Source: Caballeronia sp. dw_276 (lineage in GTDB: Bacteria > Pseudomonadota > Gammaproteobacteria > Burkholderiales > Burkholderiaceae). From it: a DNA stretch of 64,000 nucleotides. Shown here piece after piece: positions 9,155-18,559 of this stretch. Position numbers and translations under genes: made by a program. Numbering within the stretch: the first letter of the stretch is position 1; every line of letters begins with the position of its first letter. The stretch covers positions 1 to 64,000 of the forward strand of contig NZ_JAAVUV010000004.1 in NCBI RefSeq assembly GCF_018449635.1, in the 5' to 3' direction. The notes beneath the pieces are model-generated. The model ran no database searches. It saw only the letters and a list, made by a program, of their open reading frames with translations, and was not told where the DNA came from.

Positions 9155-9877
9155 ATGACCAAAAACGATCGTCTGCGTGTCCTTGCCGAAGCTTTGCGCG
9201 AGCAAAGCGTCATGCGTCTTCGCGATGCCGCGACGTTGCTCGACGTATCGGAGATGACGGTTCGCCGCGACATCTCGTCGAATCCCGGAACCTTCACTTA
9301 CCTGGGCGGCTACATCGTTCGCGCGTCGGACGTCCCCAACGGTTCGGGCTATACCATCGACGAAGAGAAGGATCACTTCGCGCAGGCCAAGGCGGAGGCG
9401 TCGGCGATTGCTGCGCGTTTGCTCGTGGACAGCGAGACGGTTTTCATCGATTGCGGCACGACCCTGACCACGCTGGCGCGGCTCGTTCCCGCCGACATGC
9501 ACCTGACGGTCGTGTGTTATTCGCTGAACGTGGCCGAGATTTTGCGGCGCAAGCCCAACGTGCGAATGATTTTGCTGGGCGGGGTTTATGCGCCGTCATC
9601 GGATTCATTTTCCAGCGATGAAAGCATCGAAACGCTGAAGCGGATGGGAATCAACAAGGCGTTCATATCCGCCGGCGGAGTGGATGAAACGCGTGGCGTG
9701 ACATGCTGGAATTTCCACGAAGTCGCGATCAAACAGGCCGCTATGGAAAGCGCCGTTGAACGTCACCTGGTCGTCGATGCCAGCAAGCTGGGAAAAGTCA
9801 AAGCTCTGCGATTTTCCCAACTCGACAAGTTCGATTCCGTAATTACGGAGAAGGGCATGAGCCGCGGCGCAGACTAA
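9155..9877 (+). CDS. DeoR-family transcriptional regulator
   Basis: A 240-residue repressor. Residues 1-55 form the DeoR winged helix (MRLRDAATLLDVSEMTVRRD). Residues 75-235 form the sugar-phosphate-sensing domain, with the typical IDCGTTLTTLARLV, YSLNVAEIL and VDASKLGKVKALRFS. A good -10 (TATAAT at 9092-9097) precedes it. It ends four bases into the convergent LysR gene. No sugar gene is adjacent. The best candidate target is the deoC operon 12 kb away, whose promoter carries DeoR-like palindromes; this link is inference. Confidence 0.9.
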   Translation: MTKNDRLRVLAEALREQSVMRLRDAATLLDVSEMTVRRDISSNPGTFTYLGGYIVRASDVPNGSGYTIDEEKDHFAQAKAEASAIAARLLVDSETVFIDCGTTLTTLARLVPADMHLTVVCYSLNVAEILRRKPNVRMILLGGVYAPSSDSFSSDESIETLKRMGINKAFISAGGVDETRGVTCWNFHEVAIKQAAMESAVERHLVVDASKLGKVKALRFSQLDKFDSVITEKGMSRGAD

Positions 9878-10764
9878 ATACGCTGCAGTAAAGCCGCAGC
9901 AAAAAAGTCAGTCGCGCGGCGCACGCGTGCAGGTACGAACCGGCGTTTTGGCCAGATAAGGCTTATGTCTCTCGCGTCGCCTATAAATTCTTCGAGAATC
10001 GTGATCACGTCCGGATGGTCGAGTTCATCGGCTAGAGAGACCTTCGCGAACAAACCAATTCCAACGCCGTCCAGCACACCGGAGCGGATTGTCTCGACGC
10101 TATTCGACGAAAGATTGCCGCGAACGGCCACGTTGAAGCGGCCTTCCGGTCCAACGAACGGCCAGTTCGACGATTCCATCAGGCCGCCGTATAACAGGCA
10201 ATTGTGATCGACCAGTTCAGCCGGGGTTTTTGGTATTCCGCGCTGCTCGAAGTATCGCCGCGATCCGACGCACACGAGCGGCGTAGTGGTCACGCGCTTC
10301 ACAACCGCCTCAGGTTCATTGACGGGACCTACGCGGATCGCCAGGTCGATCCGGTCCTCCACCATGTCCCGCACGAAGTCTGACAGAACGAGATCGACCT
10401 GAAGGCCGGGATTGAGCGCCAACAATTCGGGTATCAGCGGAAGAATGTGAAGCCGTCCGAAGGTCGATGACGTCGCGATCCTGATCATGCCCGAGACGTT
10501 GAGCGTGCTGCTTTTCAGTTCGCTATCGGCTTCATCCATCTCTTCAACGAGCGGTTTCGTCCGGTCGTAGTATCGCTGGCCTTGATCGGTCAGTGTGACG
10601 CTGCGCGTGCTGCGGTTGAACAGCATCACGCCGAGACGCTTCTCCAGCGCACCGACCGCTTTGCTGACACCTGACTGTGAATCGCCGGTTCTGCGCGCCG
10701 CGGCGGAAAACCCGCCCGCTTCCACTACAGCGATAAACGCATTCACTTCGTGAAACCGGTCCAT
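9874..10764 (-). CDS. LysR-family transcriptional regulator
   Basis: A 296-residue LysR protein. The N-terminal helix-turn-helix (residues 1-60, FSAARRTGDSQSGVSKAVGALEKRLGV in two overlapping blocks) is followed by a periplasmic-binding-like effector domain (about 90-290). RSTRSVTLTDQGQRYY marks the linker helix and is typical of the CrgA/DmlR-like branch. It is divergent from the short-chain dehydrogenase gene with a 123-base AT-richer gap, the normal layout for a LysR protein and its target. The effector is unknown. Confidence 0.9.
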   Translation of the reverse strand: MDRFHEVNAFIAVVEAGGFSAAARRTGDSQSGVSKAVGALEKRLGVMLFNRSTRSVTLTDQGQRYYDRTKPLVEEMDEADSELKSSTLNVSGMIRIATSSTFGRLHILPLIPELLALNPGLQVDLVLSDFVRDMVEDRIDLAIRVGPVNEPEAVVKRVTTTPLVCVGSRRYFEQRGIPKTPAELVDHNCLLYGGLMESSNWPFVGPEGRFNVAVRGNLSSNSVETIRSGVLDGVGIGLFAKVSLADELDHPDVITILEEFIGDARDISLIWPKRRFVPARVRRATDFFAAALLQRI

Positions 10765-10887
10765 TGCATTCCCCTCGCGTGACCCATTCGTTTCAAGAAT
10801 AGATATTATGAAAAATCAGCGGATTATCATTCGCCGAGAAGGGAATTATGCTGGTTCTGTCGATCACGCACAGAACAAGAGGTTTCA

Positions 10888-11637
10888 ATGTCCAATCTCG
10901 AAGGCAAGATCGCCGTCATCAGCGGCGGAACGACCGGTATCGGATTAGCTATCGCCCAGCGGTTTGCCGCGGAAGGCGCTCACGTATTTATCTTCGGCCG
11001 ACGGCAGGCGCAGCTCGACGAAGCCGCCAAACTCATCGGGCGCAACGTCACCGCCATTCAGGCCGATGTCACAGATGTCGATGACCTCGACCGCGTTGCT
11101 GCATTGGTAAAGAAAGAAAAAGGGGTGGTCGATATTGTCGTGTCGAACGCAGGCTTAACCGAGCAGGCTTCCCTCGATACCCTCACGCCCGAACATTTTG
11201 ACAAGACCTTCAACCTCAACGCCCGCGCGCCGGTTTTTCTCGTGCAGAAGCTGCTGCCGCTGATGACGGGTGGTGGCTCGATCGTGCTGGTTTCATCGGC
11301 GATGCACGGCATGGGCATCCCGGGACACACCACGTATGCCGCGACCAAGGCGGCACTGCGTTCCTACGCCCGCACCTGGGCCGCGGAATTCAAAGATCGC
11401 GGCATTCGCGTCAACACGCTGAGCCCAGGCGTCACCGATACGCCAATCCTCGATTCCCAAGCAAAGTCGCCCGAGGAGCGCGAGGCGCTGGTGAAGATGT
11501 ACCTGAACATGATCCCGCTTGGACGGCTTGCGCGCGCCGAGGAAATGGCCAGCGCGGCGCTGTTCCTCGCGTCGGATCAGAGTTCATACATGACCGGCGC
11601 GGACCTGATGGACGACGGTGGTGTCGGCCAGGTCTGA
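10888..11637 (+). CDS. short-chain dehydrogenase/reductase (SDR)
   Basis: A 249-residue classical SDR. The cofactor loop SGGTTGIGLAIA is at about residues 11-22. The downstream NAG motif (VSNAGL), the catalytic serine in VLVSSAMHG, and Tyr/Lys in TYAATKAAL are all present. The C terminus ends with the familiar ASDQSSYMTGADLMDDGG. It probably oxidises or reduces a small hydroxy/keto compound with NAD(P). It is followed after 29 bases by a reductase gene and is likely controlled by the divergent LysR regulator. Confidence 0.92.
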   Translation: MSNLEGKIAVISGGTTGIGLAIAQRFAAEGAHVFIFGRRQAQLDEAAKLIGRNVTAIQADVTDVDDLDRVAALVKKEKGVVDIVVSNAGLTEQASLDTLTPEHFDKTFNLNARAPVFLVQKLLPLMTGGGSIVLVSSAMHGMGIPGHTTYAATKAALRSYARTWAAEFKDRGIRVNTLSPGVTDTPILDSQAKSPEEREALVKMYLNMIPLGRLARAEEMASAALFLASDQSSYMTGADLMDDGGVGQV

Positions 11638-11666
11638 GATCCGTTCAACTATTAAAGGAGAGGTAC

Positions 11667-12260
11667 ATGAACTACGCGATCATCGGGCTTGGCAAGATCG
11701 GGACGGCCATCGCCCAGGCATTTGCCGGTAAAGGCATCGAAGTAGCCGTGGCAGGCAGGCGGCCGCTCGACGCGTTCGCAGCAAAGATTGGAACGTCGCT
11801 CGTCGCGCAGTCGATCGAAGACGCGGTAAAGGCCGACGTCGTCATTCTGGCCGTGCCTTTTGCGACGCATCGGGACATCGGGCAGATGGCGAAAAGCTGG
11901 GAGGGAAAGATCGTGATCGATGCAACCAATGCATACGATGTCCCGCCCGAAGAGCTTGGCGGACTGCCTTCGACCGCGGCAGTTGCGAAGTCGTTTCCGG
12001 GCGCGAAGCTGGTGAAGGCGTTCAACCATCTGCCAGCGAGTGTCCTCGCGCAAGGAACGACAACGCCTCGAGGCGGACGGCGAGTCGTGTTCGTTTCCAG
12101 CGATGACGACGCGGCCAGTGCCTCAGTAGCGGCACTGGTCAACCGGCTTGGGTTCGCACCGGTCGAGCTTGGAAAGATCGCCGAAGGCGGCCTGCTCATC
12201 CAGGCACGAGGCCGCACCTGGGGGCATCTGATTTTTCAGGACCTGACCAAGGTCGAGTAA
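11667..12260 (+). CDS. NADPH-dependent F420 reductase-like oxidoreductase
   Basis: A 197-residue Rossmann protein of the F420-oxidoreductase/6-phosphogluconate dehydrogenase-like group. It starts with the dinucleotide motif IIGLGKIGTAIAQAFAGKG and continues with ADVVILAVPFATH and KLVKAFNHLPASVLAQG. Such stand-alone domains in proteobacteria are annotated as NADPH-dependent F420 reductases, although these hosts generally lack F420, so the true substrate is unknown. AAAGGAGAGG lies 4 bases upstream. It forms an operon with the SDR. Confidence 0.85.
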   Translation: MNYAIIGLGKIGTAIAQAFAGKGIEVAVAGRRPLDAFAAKIGTSLVAQSIEDAVKADVVILAVPFATHRDIGQMAKSWEGKIVIDATNAYDVPPEELGGLPSTAAVAKSFPGAKLVKAFNHLPASVLAQGTTTPRGGRRVVFVSSDDDAASASVAALVNRLGFAPVELGKIAEGGLLIQARGRTWGHLIFQDLTKVE

Positions 12261-12276
12261 TGAAGGGTTACTGAGG

Positions 12277-12299
12277 AGGGCGAGGTCTTACCTCGCCCT
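12277..12299. terminator. bidirectional hairpin between convergent genes
   Basis: AGGGCGAGGT (12277-12286), a three-base loop and ACCTCGCCCT (12290-12299) form a perfect 10-bp GC-rich stem. It sits between the reductase gene and the 3' end of the permease gene and overlaps the latter's last codons. Flanking T-runs are poor, so termination efficiency is uncertain. Confidence 0.5.
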
Positions 12300-13349
12300 T
12301 CTCCCCAACGCAAACAAGGTCCCGGCGACCAGAATAAACGCGCCGATGATCACCTTCTGCCACGTGCTCGGTACACCGACCAGTATCAGCACGCTGTTGA
12401 TGAGCGTAACCAGCACCACGCCCAGCAACGTCCCGACAACCGTCCCGGTCCCGCCGGTGATCCTGGCGCCACCCAGAATCACCGCCGCAATCACATCCAA
12501 TTCGGTCCCGACCAGATCAAACGGATTCGCCAATCGATTCGTCGATACATGCAGAATCCCCGCAATCCCTGCAAGCATCCCGGTGTACCCGAACACGAAC
12601 AGATGAATCGAGCGCAAGTTGTAGCCGAGCCGCTCGGCGATCGGCAGGCTTCCGCCCATGGCGTAGACGCCGCGTCCCATCATCGTTCGATTCAGCAGCC
12701 ACCAGGTCACACCTGCCGCCAGAAACAGCGCAATCACCGACACCGGCAGCACCGCTCGAAGGCCGTCGTTCGTGTGATAGAAGAAGAGCGGTAAGCGCCC
12801 GAAGCTATCCATGCTGTGCGGAATGTTCATGAAAAACTGCGTCCCCACGAACGTCAGCAACAGCCCGCGATACAAGTACTGCGTGCCGATCGTCACGATC
12901 AGCGAAGGCGCTTTCAATCGATGCACCAGCACGCCATTGACCAATCCCAGCAACACGCCGCCCAGTGCGCCACATAACAAAATCAAAGCAAACGGCGCAT
13001 CCGGCCACCACGCGAACACGGCCTTGGTGATCGAATACATGGTGAAAGCGGCGATCGCGGTGAACGATACATCGATCCCCCCCGATGCCAGCACCACCAA
13101 CGTTCCCAGTGCAAATAACGACACCGTCGTGCCCGAATGCAGCAAATCGAAGATCGTCGCGAACTGGAAAAAGCGCGGGTTCAGCGTACCGACCACAAGA
13201 CACGTCACGATGATCAGCCCGAGCGTGAACCACTCCGGATTGCGCACCAGGCGTGCGGTAAAGCCCAATTTCCGCACTTGCGGCGCGACTTCGGCCAACG
13301 GCGTCTTGACCTGCGATGTCTGAGCAACGCGATGAATTGACTCGCTCAT
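12288..13349 (-). CDS. sugar ABC transporter permease (RbsC-like), second of two
   Basis: A 353-residue inner-membrane permease of the ribose/AI-2/rhamnose type with about 9-10 hydrophobic segments. Typical blocks are LALGTLVVLASGGIDVSFTAIAA and the C-terminal ELDVIAAVILGGARITGGTGT coupling region. Its ATG overlaps the ATPase stop (ATGA at 13346-13349). It is the last gene of the deoC operon. With the other permease at 16023-17057 it probably forms a heterodimeric channel. Confidence 0.92.
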   Translation of the reverse strand: MSESIHRVAQTSQVKTPLAEVAPQVRKLGFTARLVRNPEWFTLGLIIVTCLVVGTLNPRFFQFATIFDLLHSGTTVSLFALGTLVVLASGGIDVSFTAIAAFTMYSITKAVFAWWPDAPFALILLCGALGGVLLGLVNGVLVHRLKAPSLIVTIGTQYLYRGLLLTFVGTQFFMNIPHSMDSFGRLPLFFYHTNDGLRAVLPVSVIALFLAAGVTWWLLNRTMMGRGVYAMGGSLPIAERLGYNLRSIHLFVFGYTGMLAGIAGILHVSTNRLANPFDLVGTELDVIAAVILGGARITGGTGTVVGTLLGVVLVTLINSVLILVGVPSTWQKVIIGAFILVAGTLFALGRRAR

Positions 13350-14872
13350 GCTGCCTCTGAAAGTAGTGCGTGATAAAGATCGGCTTCGGTCAAGTCTTCG
13401 GCTCTGTATTCATCCGATACACGGCCTTTCTTCATCATCAATATGCGGTCGGAATTCTGCAGCAATTCGGGCAAGTCATCGCTGATCAGGATGATGCCAA
13501 TGCCCTGCTCCGCCAACCGCTGCATGATGCGATAAATGATGTCCTTCGAGCCCACATCCACGCCAACGGTCGGTCCGTGCAGGATCAACACGCGCGGGTC
13601 GATGGCCAGCCACCGGCCGATCAACACGCGTTGCTGGTTGCCGCCCGAAAGCGATTGCACGGGTTTATCGACGTCGGGCGTTGCGATCTGCAAGTCCTTC
13701 ACGGTGCGCTCGGCAAGTTCGCGTGCGCGTTTTTTATCGACTTGTCCAAAGCGGTCGCGCAAACTTGAAATCAACGCGGTGATGACGTTGTCGCGGATGG
13801 ATTTATCGAGGAAAAGGCCTTCATTCAGGCGGTCTTCGGGCACGTAGCCGATGCGTTGCCACTTGGCATCGGACGGTGTTTTGAGCCGCACGATGGAACC
13901 ATCCAGCGTCACCGTCCCGCTATCCGCAGGCGCGACGCCGGCAAGCGCGCGCGCGAGTTCGTTGCGCCCCGAGTCGAGCAGACCGGTCACGCCGAGAATT
14001 TCTCCGCGATGCAGCGAGAAGGTCACATCGGCGAACTGGCGCAAACGCGACAAGCCCTTCACGTCGAGCACGATCTCGCGCCCTTCCATGACCTCGGCCT
14101 TCCTGTACCGTTCGTTCGACAACTGCTTGCCGGTCATCAATTCGCCGATCTGCGCCTTCGTATAATTTTCGATAGGACCCTGCGCCATCTTCTGACCATC
14201 GCGCAGCACGATCACTTCGCCGCCGATTGCATAACACTCGTCGAGCTTGTGACTCACGAACAGCACTGCGACGCCATCGGCACGCAGTTTCGCGAGAACC
14301 GCGATGAGGTTATCGACTTCCTTTTGCGTAAGGGACGTGGTGGGTTCATCCATGATGACGAACTTCGCCTCGCTCGCAATCGCACGCGCGATGGCCACCA
14401 GTTGGCGCGTCGCCAGTGGCAACTGCTCGACGAGCGTCGCCTGAAAATCGGCATCGCCGGGAAGACCCACGGCTTCCAGCGCGCGCGAAGCCGTGCGCGC
14501 CAGGGCCTTGCGGTCAAACGTCCGCGCGAGCCGCCCGCCATGTTCAGCGAGCTCTGAAGTCAGCCCTACGTTCTCCGCCACGCTCATGTTCGGCAACAAC
14601 GAAAGATCCTGATACACGGTCTCGATACCCGCCGACAACGCCTCCAGCGGTGCAAGCCGCGCATGCCGCACGCCTTCTATAACAAGCTCGCCCTGATCGG
14701 GCGGTTGCGCGCCCGAGATTATCTTGATCAACGTGCTCTTGCCGCAGCCGTTCTCGCCGAGCAAATGATAGATCTGCCCGCGTTCGAACGACAGGCTCAC
14801 GCCACGCAGCGCATAGACGCCCGTAAAGCGTTTATGGATATCGACGACTTCGAGAAGCGGCACTGTACTCAT
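13346..14872 (-). CDS. sugar ABC transporter ATP-binding protein (RbsA-like, two ABC domains)
   Basis: A 508-residue tandem ATPase. Domain 1 has Walker A GENGCGKST and Walker B FVIMDEPTTSL. Domain 2 has the degenerate Walker A region LLDSGRNELARAL and signature LSGGNQQRVLIGRWL, the normal asymmetry in RbsA proteins. The ATG at 14872 gives the standard MSTVPLLEVVDIHKRF start; the upstream in-frame extension is not family-like. It energises the importer formed with the binding protein and the two permeases. Confidence 0.93.
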   Translation of the reverse strand: MSTVPLLEVVDIHKRFTGVYALRGVSLSFERGQIYHLLGENGCGKSTLIKIISGAQPPDQGELVIEGVRHARLAPLEALSAGIETVYQDLSLLPNMSVAENVGLTSELAEHGGRLARTFDRKALARTASRALEAVGLPGDADFQATLVEQLPLATRQLVAIARAIASEAKFVIMDEPTTSLTQKEVDNLIAVLAKLRADGVAVLFVSHKLDECYAIGGEVIVLRDGQKMAQGPIENYTKAQIGELMTGKQLSNERYRKAEVMEGREIVLDVKGLSRLRQFADVTFSLHRGEILGVTGLLDSGRNELARALAGVAPADSGTVTLDGSIVRLKTPSDAKWQRIGYVPEDRLNEGLFLDKSIRDNVITALISSLRDRFGQVDKKRARELAERTVKDLQIATPDVDKPVQSLSGGNQQRVLIGRWLAIDPRVLILHGPTVGVDVGSKDIIYRIMQRLAEQGIGIILISDDLPELLQNSDRILMMKKGRVSDEYRAEDLTEADLYHALLSEAA

Positions 14873-14964
14873 CACTGAACCTTCAACCCTTTCAAGCTTC
14901 CTGATGACAGCGCGCATGGTTCCCTTCGGGACGCCATGCACGCCTTCTGTCCTGCCAGCCAAGA

Positions 14965-15969
14965 TCAGAACGGATACTGCTTGTAGTTGGTCTTGTCGAC
15001 GTCAACCCAGCCCGTGCCGCGCACGATGATGCCCTTGCCCGGACCCTTGCTGACCGTGACCTTGTTATAGCCGACGATACCCAGGTCCGCGCCGCTCTCG
15101 ACCGTCTTGCCGTCCACGAGCATCTTCGCAACCTTGTTCATCGCGATACCCGCAAGCTTCGGGTCCCAGAACGCAATGCCGTTGACCGCGCCGCTTTCGA
15201 GGAACTTGCCGGCTTCTGTCGGCAGGCCCGTGCCGTACACGCAGATCTTGCCGACCTTGCCGGCCTCTTCCACCGCACGGCCTATGCCGATCACATCCAG
15301 CGACGACGATCCTTGAAAGCCCGTCAGATCCGGATGTTTCCGCAGCACTTCCTTCGCGACCTGATAAGCGCGTTCGCCATCGTTATTGGTCTCGAGCTTC
15401 GGCTCCACCAGATCCATCTTCGGGTACTTCTGCTTCGCATTGCCGATACCGCCATCCGCCCACTGAACTTGCGAACGGCTGCCGAGAGAACCGACCAGCA
15501 CCGCCCATTTGCCTTGCGAACCCATGCACTTCGCGAGACGTTCGTTCAGGCCCGCGCCGTACGCCGTATTGTCGAATGCTTCGATATCGACCATCGTGTT
15601 CTTGGCGTTGTCGGCTTCATGCGTGACGACCTTGATGCCGCGATCCATCGCTTTTTTCAGCGCTGGTTCGAGCGTCGGCGGATCGTAGGGAACGACCGCG
15701 ATCGCCGTCACTTTCTTCGCGATCAAGTCTTCGATGATCTTCAGTTGCTGCGCCGCGTCCGCGCGTCCCGGACCCGTTTGATACGCGTTCACGCCGGGGT
15801 TGTCCTTGGCGAATTCCTTCACGCCGTCGTCCATGCGGTTGAACCAGTTGATGCCCGTGACCTTCACGACCGTAACGATGGTTTCGTTCGTCGCGGCTTG
15901 CGCGGCGGCAATGATTCCGCCCGTCAGCGTGAGCGCGGCGAGTGCGATGGCAATCCGATTGAGTTTCAT
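14965..15969 (-). CDS. periplasmic sugar-binding protein (LsrB/RhaS-like)
   Basis: A 334-residue exported binding protein. Residues 1-25 are a Sec signal peptide ending AAAQA. The mature part shows the peripla_BP_4 pattern: VVKVTGINWFNRMDDGVKEF, TAIAVVPYDPPTLEPALKKA, VTHEAD and FQGSSSLDVIGIGRAVEEAG. It resembles AI-2/rhamnose binders, but the operon argues for deoxyribose or a deoxynucleoside. The order permease, binding protein, ATPase, permease matches a deoxynucleoside importer described, as I recall, in Paraburkholderia. Confidence 0.9.
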   Translation of the reverse strand: MKLNRIAIALAALTLTGGIIAAAQAATNETIVTVVKVTGINWFNRMDDGVKEFAKDNPGVNAYQTGPGRADAAQQLKIIEDLIAKKVTAIAVVPYDPPTLEPALKKAMDRGIKVVTHEADNAKNTMVDIEAFDNTAYGAGLNERLAKCMGSQGKWAVLVGSLGSRSQVQWADGGIGNAKQKYPKMDLVEPKLETNNDGERAYQVAKEVLRKHPDLTGFQGSSSLDVIGIGRAVEEAGKVGKICVYGTGLPTEAGKFLESGAVNGIAFWDPKLAGIAMNKVAKMLVDGKTVESGADLGIVGYNKVTVSKGPGKGIIVRGTGWVDVDKTNYKQYPF

Positions 15970-16022
15970 GCGTTTGTCTCCGTTATGGTTTGTATGTACA
16001 GCACATGAGATGAATCAAAAAT

Positions 16023-17057
16023 TTATGCAGCAGGCGGTTTCGGCGCCTTGATAACGGGCGTTGCGCCACCCAGTCCGAAGATTGCGCGAACGCGTTCACC
16101 ACCGGCCAATGCAAGCGACGCCAGTAGCAAAAAGCCCCAGGCGCAATCGCCAAAGAACTGCGACACACCCAGCAAGTTAAACAGGCTCGATAAAAACTGC
16201 AGCACGGTCGCGGCCAAAAACACGCACACGATCCGGCCGTAACCACCCGCCGGATTCACGCCGCCCATCACCGCAATCAGGATCGCGATCAGCAAATACG
16301 AGTTGCCGTAATCCCACTTCGCGCTCGACGTATGCGTCGCGCTGATCAATCCCGCGAGCGACGCCAGGACACCGCACATGCCATACGTGAGGATCAACAT
16401 GCGGTCGCGCGGAATGCCCGCATAGAACGCGGCTTTCGGATTCGTGCCCATCAGGTAAAGCCGGAGGCCAAACGGCGTGCGCTTGAGCAACCAGCCGAGC
16501 AGCAACACCGTCGCGATAAAAATCCAGAGCGAGATGGGCACTTGCAGAAAGGTGCCGTTGCCGATGGCCGAAAGTGCATCGAGATATTCGACACGCACCG
16601 ATGCACCATTGCTCAGCACCACGGCAATACCGGTGAACAACAAGGACGTACCCAGCGTACACAGAATCGGCGTGAGTTTCAGCCGCGCGATGATCACGCC
16701 GTTCATCAAGCCGCCGATCAAGCCAAGCGTCACAGTGATCACACAGAACACCGCCGTGTACAGCACGGGCGAGTCGTCGGCGGAAATGAACGTGGGCAGC
16801 AACAGCGCCGCAACCATGCCCGACAGATTGGCGAGCGCAACGCCCGACAAATCGATGCCGCCATTGCCCGATACCATCGAAAGCATGATGCCGAGCGCGA
16901 GCAGGCCGAGTTCGGGCAACTGGCTTCCCATCGACTGGAGGTTGTCGATATCGACGAACTGTCCGTGCGATAAAACCGTCGCGACGATCACGACCAGCAG
17001 GTTCACCGCGACCAGAAAGTTGAGCTGCCGGTCAGCGAGCAATTTCGATGCAAACAT
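16023..17057 (-). CDS. sugar ABC transporter permease (RbsC-like), first of two
   Basis: A 344-residue membrane protein with about 9-10 hydrophobic stretches, for example LLALGIMLSMVSGNGGIDLS and LLIAILIAVMGGVNPAGGYG. These are the conserved coupling and GGxxxxGGxG regions of ribose-type permeases. It lies 16 bases after the kinase gene and 53 bases before the binding-protein gene on the same strand. It pairs with the permease at 12288-13349. Confidence 0.92.
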   Translation of the reverse strand: MFASKLLADRQLNFLVAVNLLVVIVATVLSHGQFVDIDNLQSMGSQLPELGLLALGIMLSMVSGNGGIDLSGVALANLSGMVAALLLPTFISADDSPVLYTAVFCVITVTLGLIGGLMNGVIIARLKLTPILCTLGTSLLFTGIAVVLSNGASVRVEYLDALSAIGNGTFLQVPISLWIFIATVLLLGWLLKRTPFGLRLYLMGTNPKAAFYAGIPRDRMLILTYGMCGVLASLAGLISATHTSSAKWDYGNSYLLIAILIAVMGGVNPAGGYGRIVCVFLAATVLQFLSSLFNLLGVSQFFGDCAWGFLLLASLALAGGERVRAIFGLGGATPVIKAPKPPAA

Positions 17058-17073
17058 CCAGGCGCTCCTCTGT

Positions 17074-18009
17074 TCAGGAATGTTGAGCTGGTTCGCCGAG
17101 CACGGCGTGGATCTCGGCGAGCTTCGGCATGGACGGCGCGGTGCCCGCGCGCGTCACTGACAAGCTTGCAAGCGCGCAACCAAAACGTACGGCGTCGAGC
17201 GCGCTATCGCCGCGTGCGAGCGCCGCGGCAAAACCGCCTGTGAAGCCATCGCCGGCGCCGGCGGTTTCGACTACACGACCGCAATTGAACGCCGGCACCA
17301 ACACCGATTCCGTCGGCGTATGCAGCAACGCACCCGCCTCGCCCAGCGTCACGATCACCGCTTTCACGCCCTTGCCGAGCAATACATCGGCGGCTTTACG
17401 TGCGTCGTCCACTGAAGAGATTGCTACGCCCGTCAGCGCCGTCGCTTCGGTTTCATTCGGCGTGATGTAGTCGCACAGCGGGAAAATGTCGTCATCGAGC
17501 GGAAAGGCAGGCGCCGGATTGAACACGGTCGTTACGCCATGACGATGCGCGATTTCAAGTCCGCGCTTCGCGGCCGCAACGGGTTGTTCGAGCTGCGTGA
17601 CGAAGACCGCAGCCGACGCAATATCCGCTTCGATAGCATCCACGTCTTCCGGGCACAAATGCCCGGCCGCGCCCGACGCCACGATGATCGCGTTGCCGCC
17701 GGTGACGTCGTCCACGAAGATGTGCGCCGCGCCGGTCGCCACGCCGTCAGTTGATGTCGCGCGCGCCGTGATGCCTTCCGCGGCCCACGTCGAGCGTGCG
17801 ATTTCGCCGAACGCATCTGCGCCGAGCCGGGTGCAGAAAATCACGTCGGCACCGGCGCGCGCAGCCGCCACCGCCTGATTCGAGCCCTTGCCGCCCGGTC
17901 CCATCGCGAAAGCCGTTCCCGCGATGGTCTCGCCCAGCAGCGGCATGCGCGCGGCGCGAAACGTCAGGTCCGTCACATAAATGCCGAGGATGACAACGCT
18001 GCGGCTCAT
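17074..18009 (-). CDS. PfkB-family sugar kinase (ribokinase or deoxyribokinase)
   Basis: A 311-residue ribokinase-fold kinase. GPGGKGSNQAVAAARAGADV near residue 40 is the sugar-binding PfkB signature 1, and ETAGAGDGFTGGFAAAL near 255 contains the anion hole and catalytic Asp. With deoC in the same operon, 2-deoxyribose to 2-deoxyribose-5-phosphate is the most coherent activity, but ribose cannot be excluded from sequence. The start overlaps the mutarotase stop by 4 bases. Confidence 0.88.
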   Translation of the reverse strand: MSRSVVILGIYVTDLTFRAARMPLLGETIAGTAFAMGPGGKGSNQAVAAARAGADVIFCTRLGADAFGEIARSTWAAEGITARATSTDGVATGAAHIFVDDVTGGNAIIVASGAAGHLCPEDVDAIEADIASAAVFVTQLEQPVAAAKRGLEIAHRHGVTTVFNPAPAFPLDDDIFPLCDYITPNETEATALTGVAISSVDDARKAADVLLGKGVKAVIVTLGEAGALLHTPTESVLVPAFNCGRVVETAGAGDGFTGGFAAALARGDSALDAVRFGCALASLSVTRAGTAPSMPKLAEIHAVLGEPAQHS

Positions 18010-18479
18010 TTGTCATTCCCCGAAGGCACATCGGGCGCGAGGTTCACGCCTTTCTTGAAGATGAAGCAGCCATAACCGCGTCCTTCGCCGGTCGCGATCA
18101 CGCAATACGCTTTTTTCGCGCGTTCATAGAACGCAAACCGTTCGACGGAAGCAAACGGTGTCGCCTTTCCTTCAGCGGCATCGACTTCTGTTTGTGCTTC
18201 GCGTTGCACGGCGGGAAGCGTGTTTGCGTCGCCGACGACTTCCATGCGTTCGGCCGGATGATCGACAAAACTATCCAGCGGAAACACTGACAACACCGCG
18301 CGGATCGCACGCGGCGCGTCCACGCCGTCGAGCCGCAGCACATGGCCGAGGACCGTTTGCCGCGCGACGGAATCAGCGGGGAAATTGGCATCGCAGATCA
18401 CGACTTCATCGCCGTGGCCCATGGCGCACAGCGCGTGCAGGATGTCGGCGTTCAGCAGCGGATCGAGGTTCTTGAGCAT
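18006..18479 (-). CDS. RbsD/FucU-family sugar mutarotase
   Basis: A 157-residue RbsD/FucU protein that interconverts sugar anomers or ring forms so that the kinase gets the right one. Motifs are ILHALCAMGHGDEVVICDAN, with the catalytic-type His in MGHGDE, and the C-terminal FYERAKKAYCVIATGEGR. The length and the latter block look more FucU-like than RbsD-like. It overlaps the kinase gene as ATGA. Confidence 0.88.
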   Translation of the reverse strand: MLKNLDPLLNADILHALCAMGHGDEVVICDANFPADSVARQTVLGHVLRLDGVDAPRAIRAVLSVFPLDSFVDHPAERMEVVGDANTLPAVQREAQTEVDAAEGKATPFASVERFAFYERAKKAYCVIATGEGRGYGCFIFKKGVNLAPDVPSGNDK

Positions 18480-18559
18480 TGTGTCTCCTTCAGTTGAGCG
18501 GCCCCGCTGTCGTGCGGGGTCAAGCGCTCAGATTCTATTTCTTCTGCATCGGCTACGTC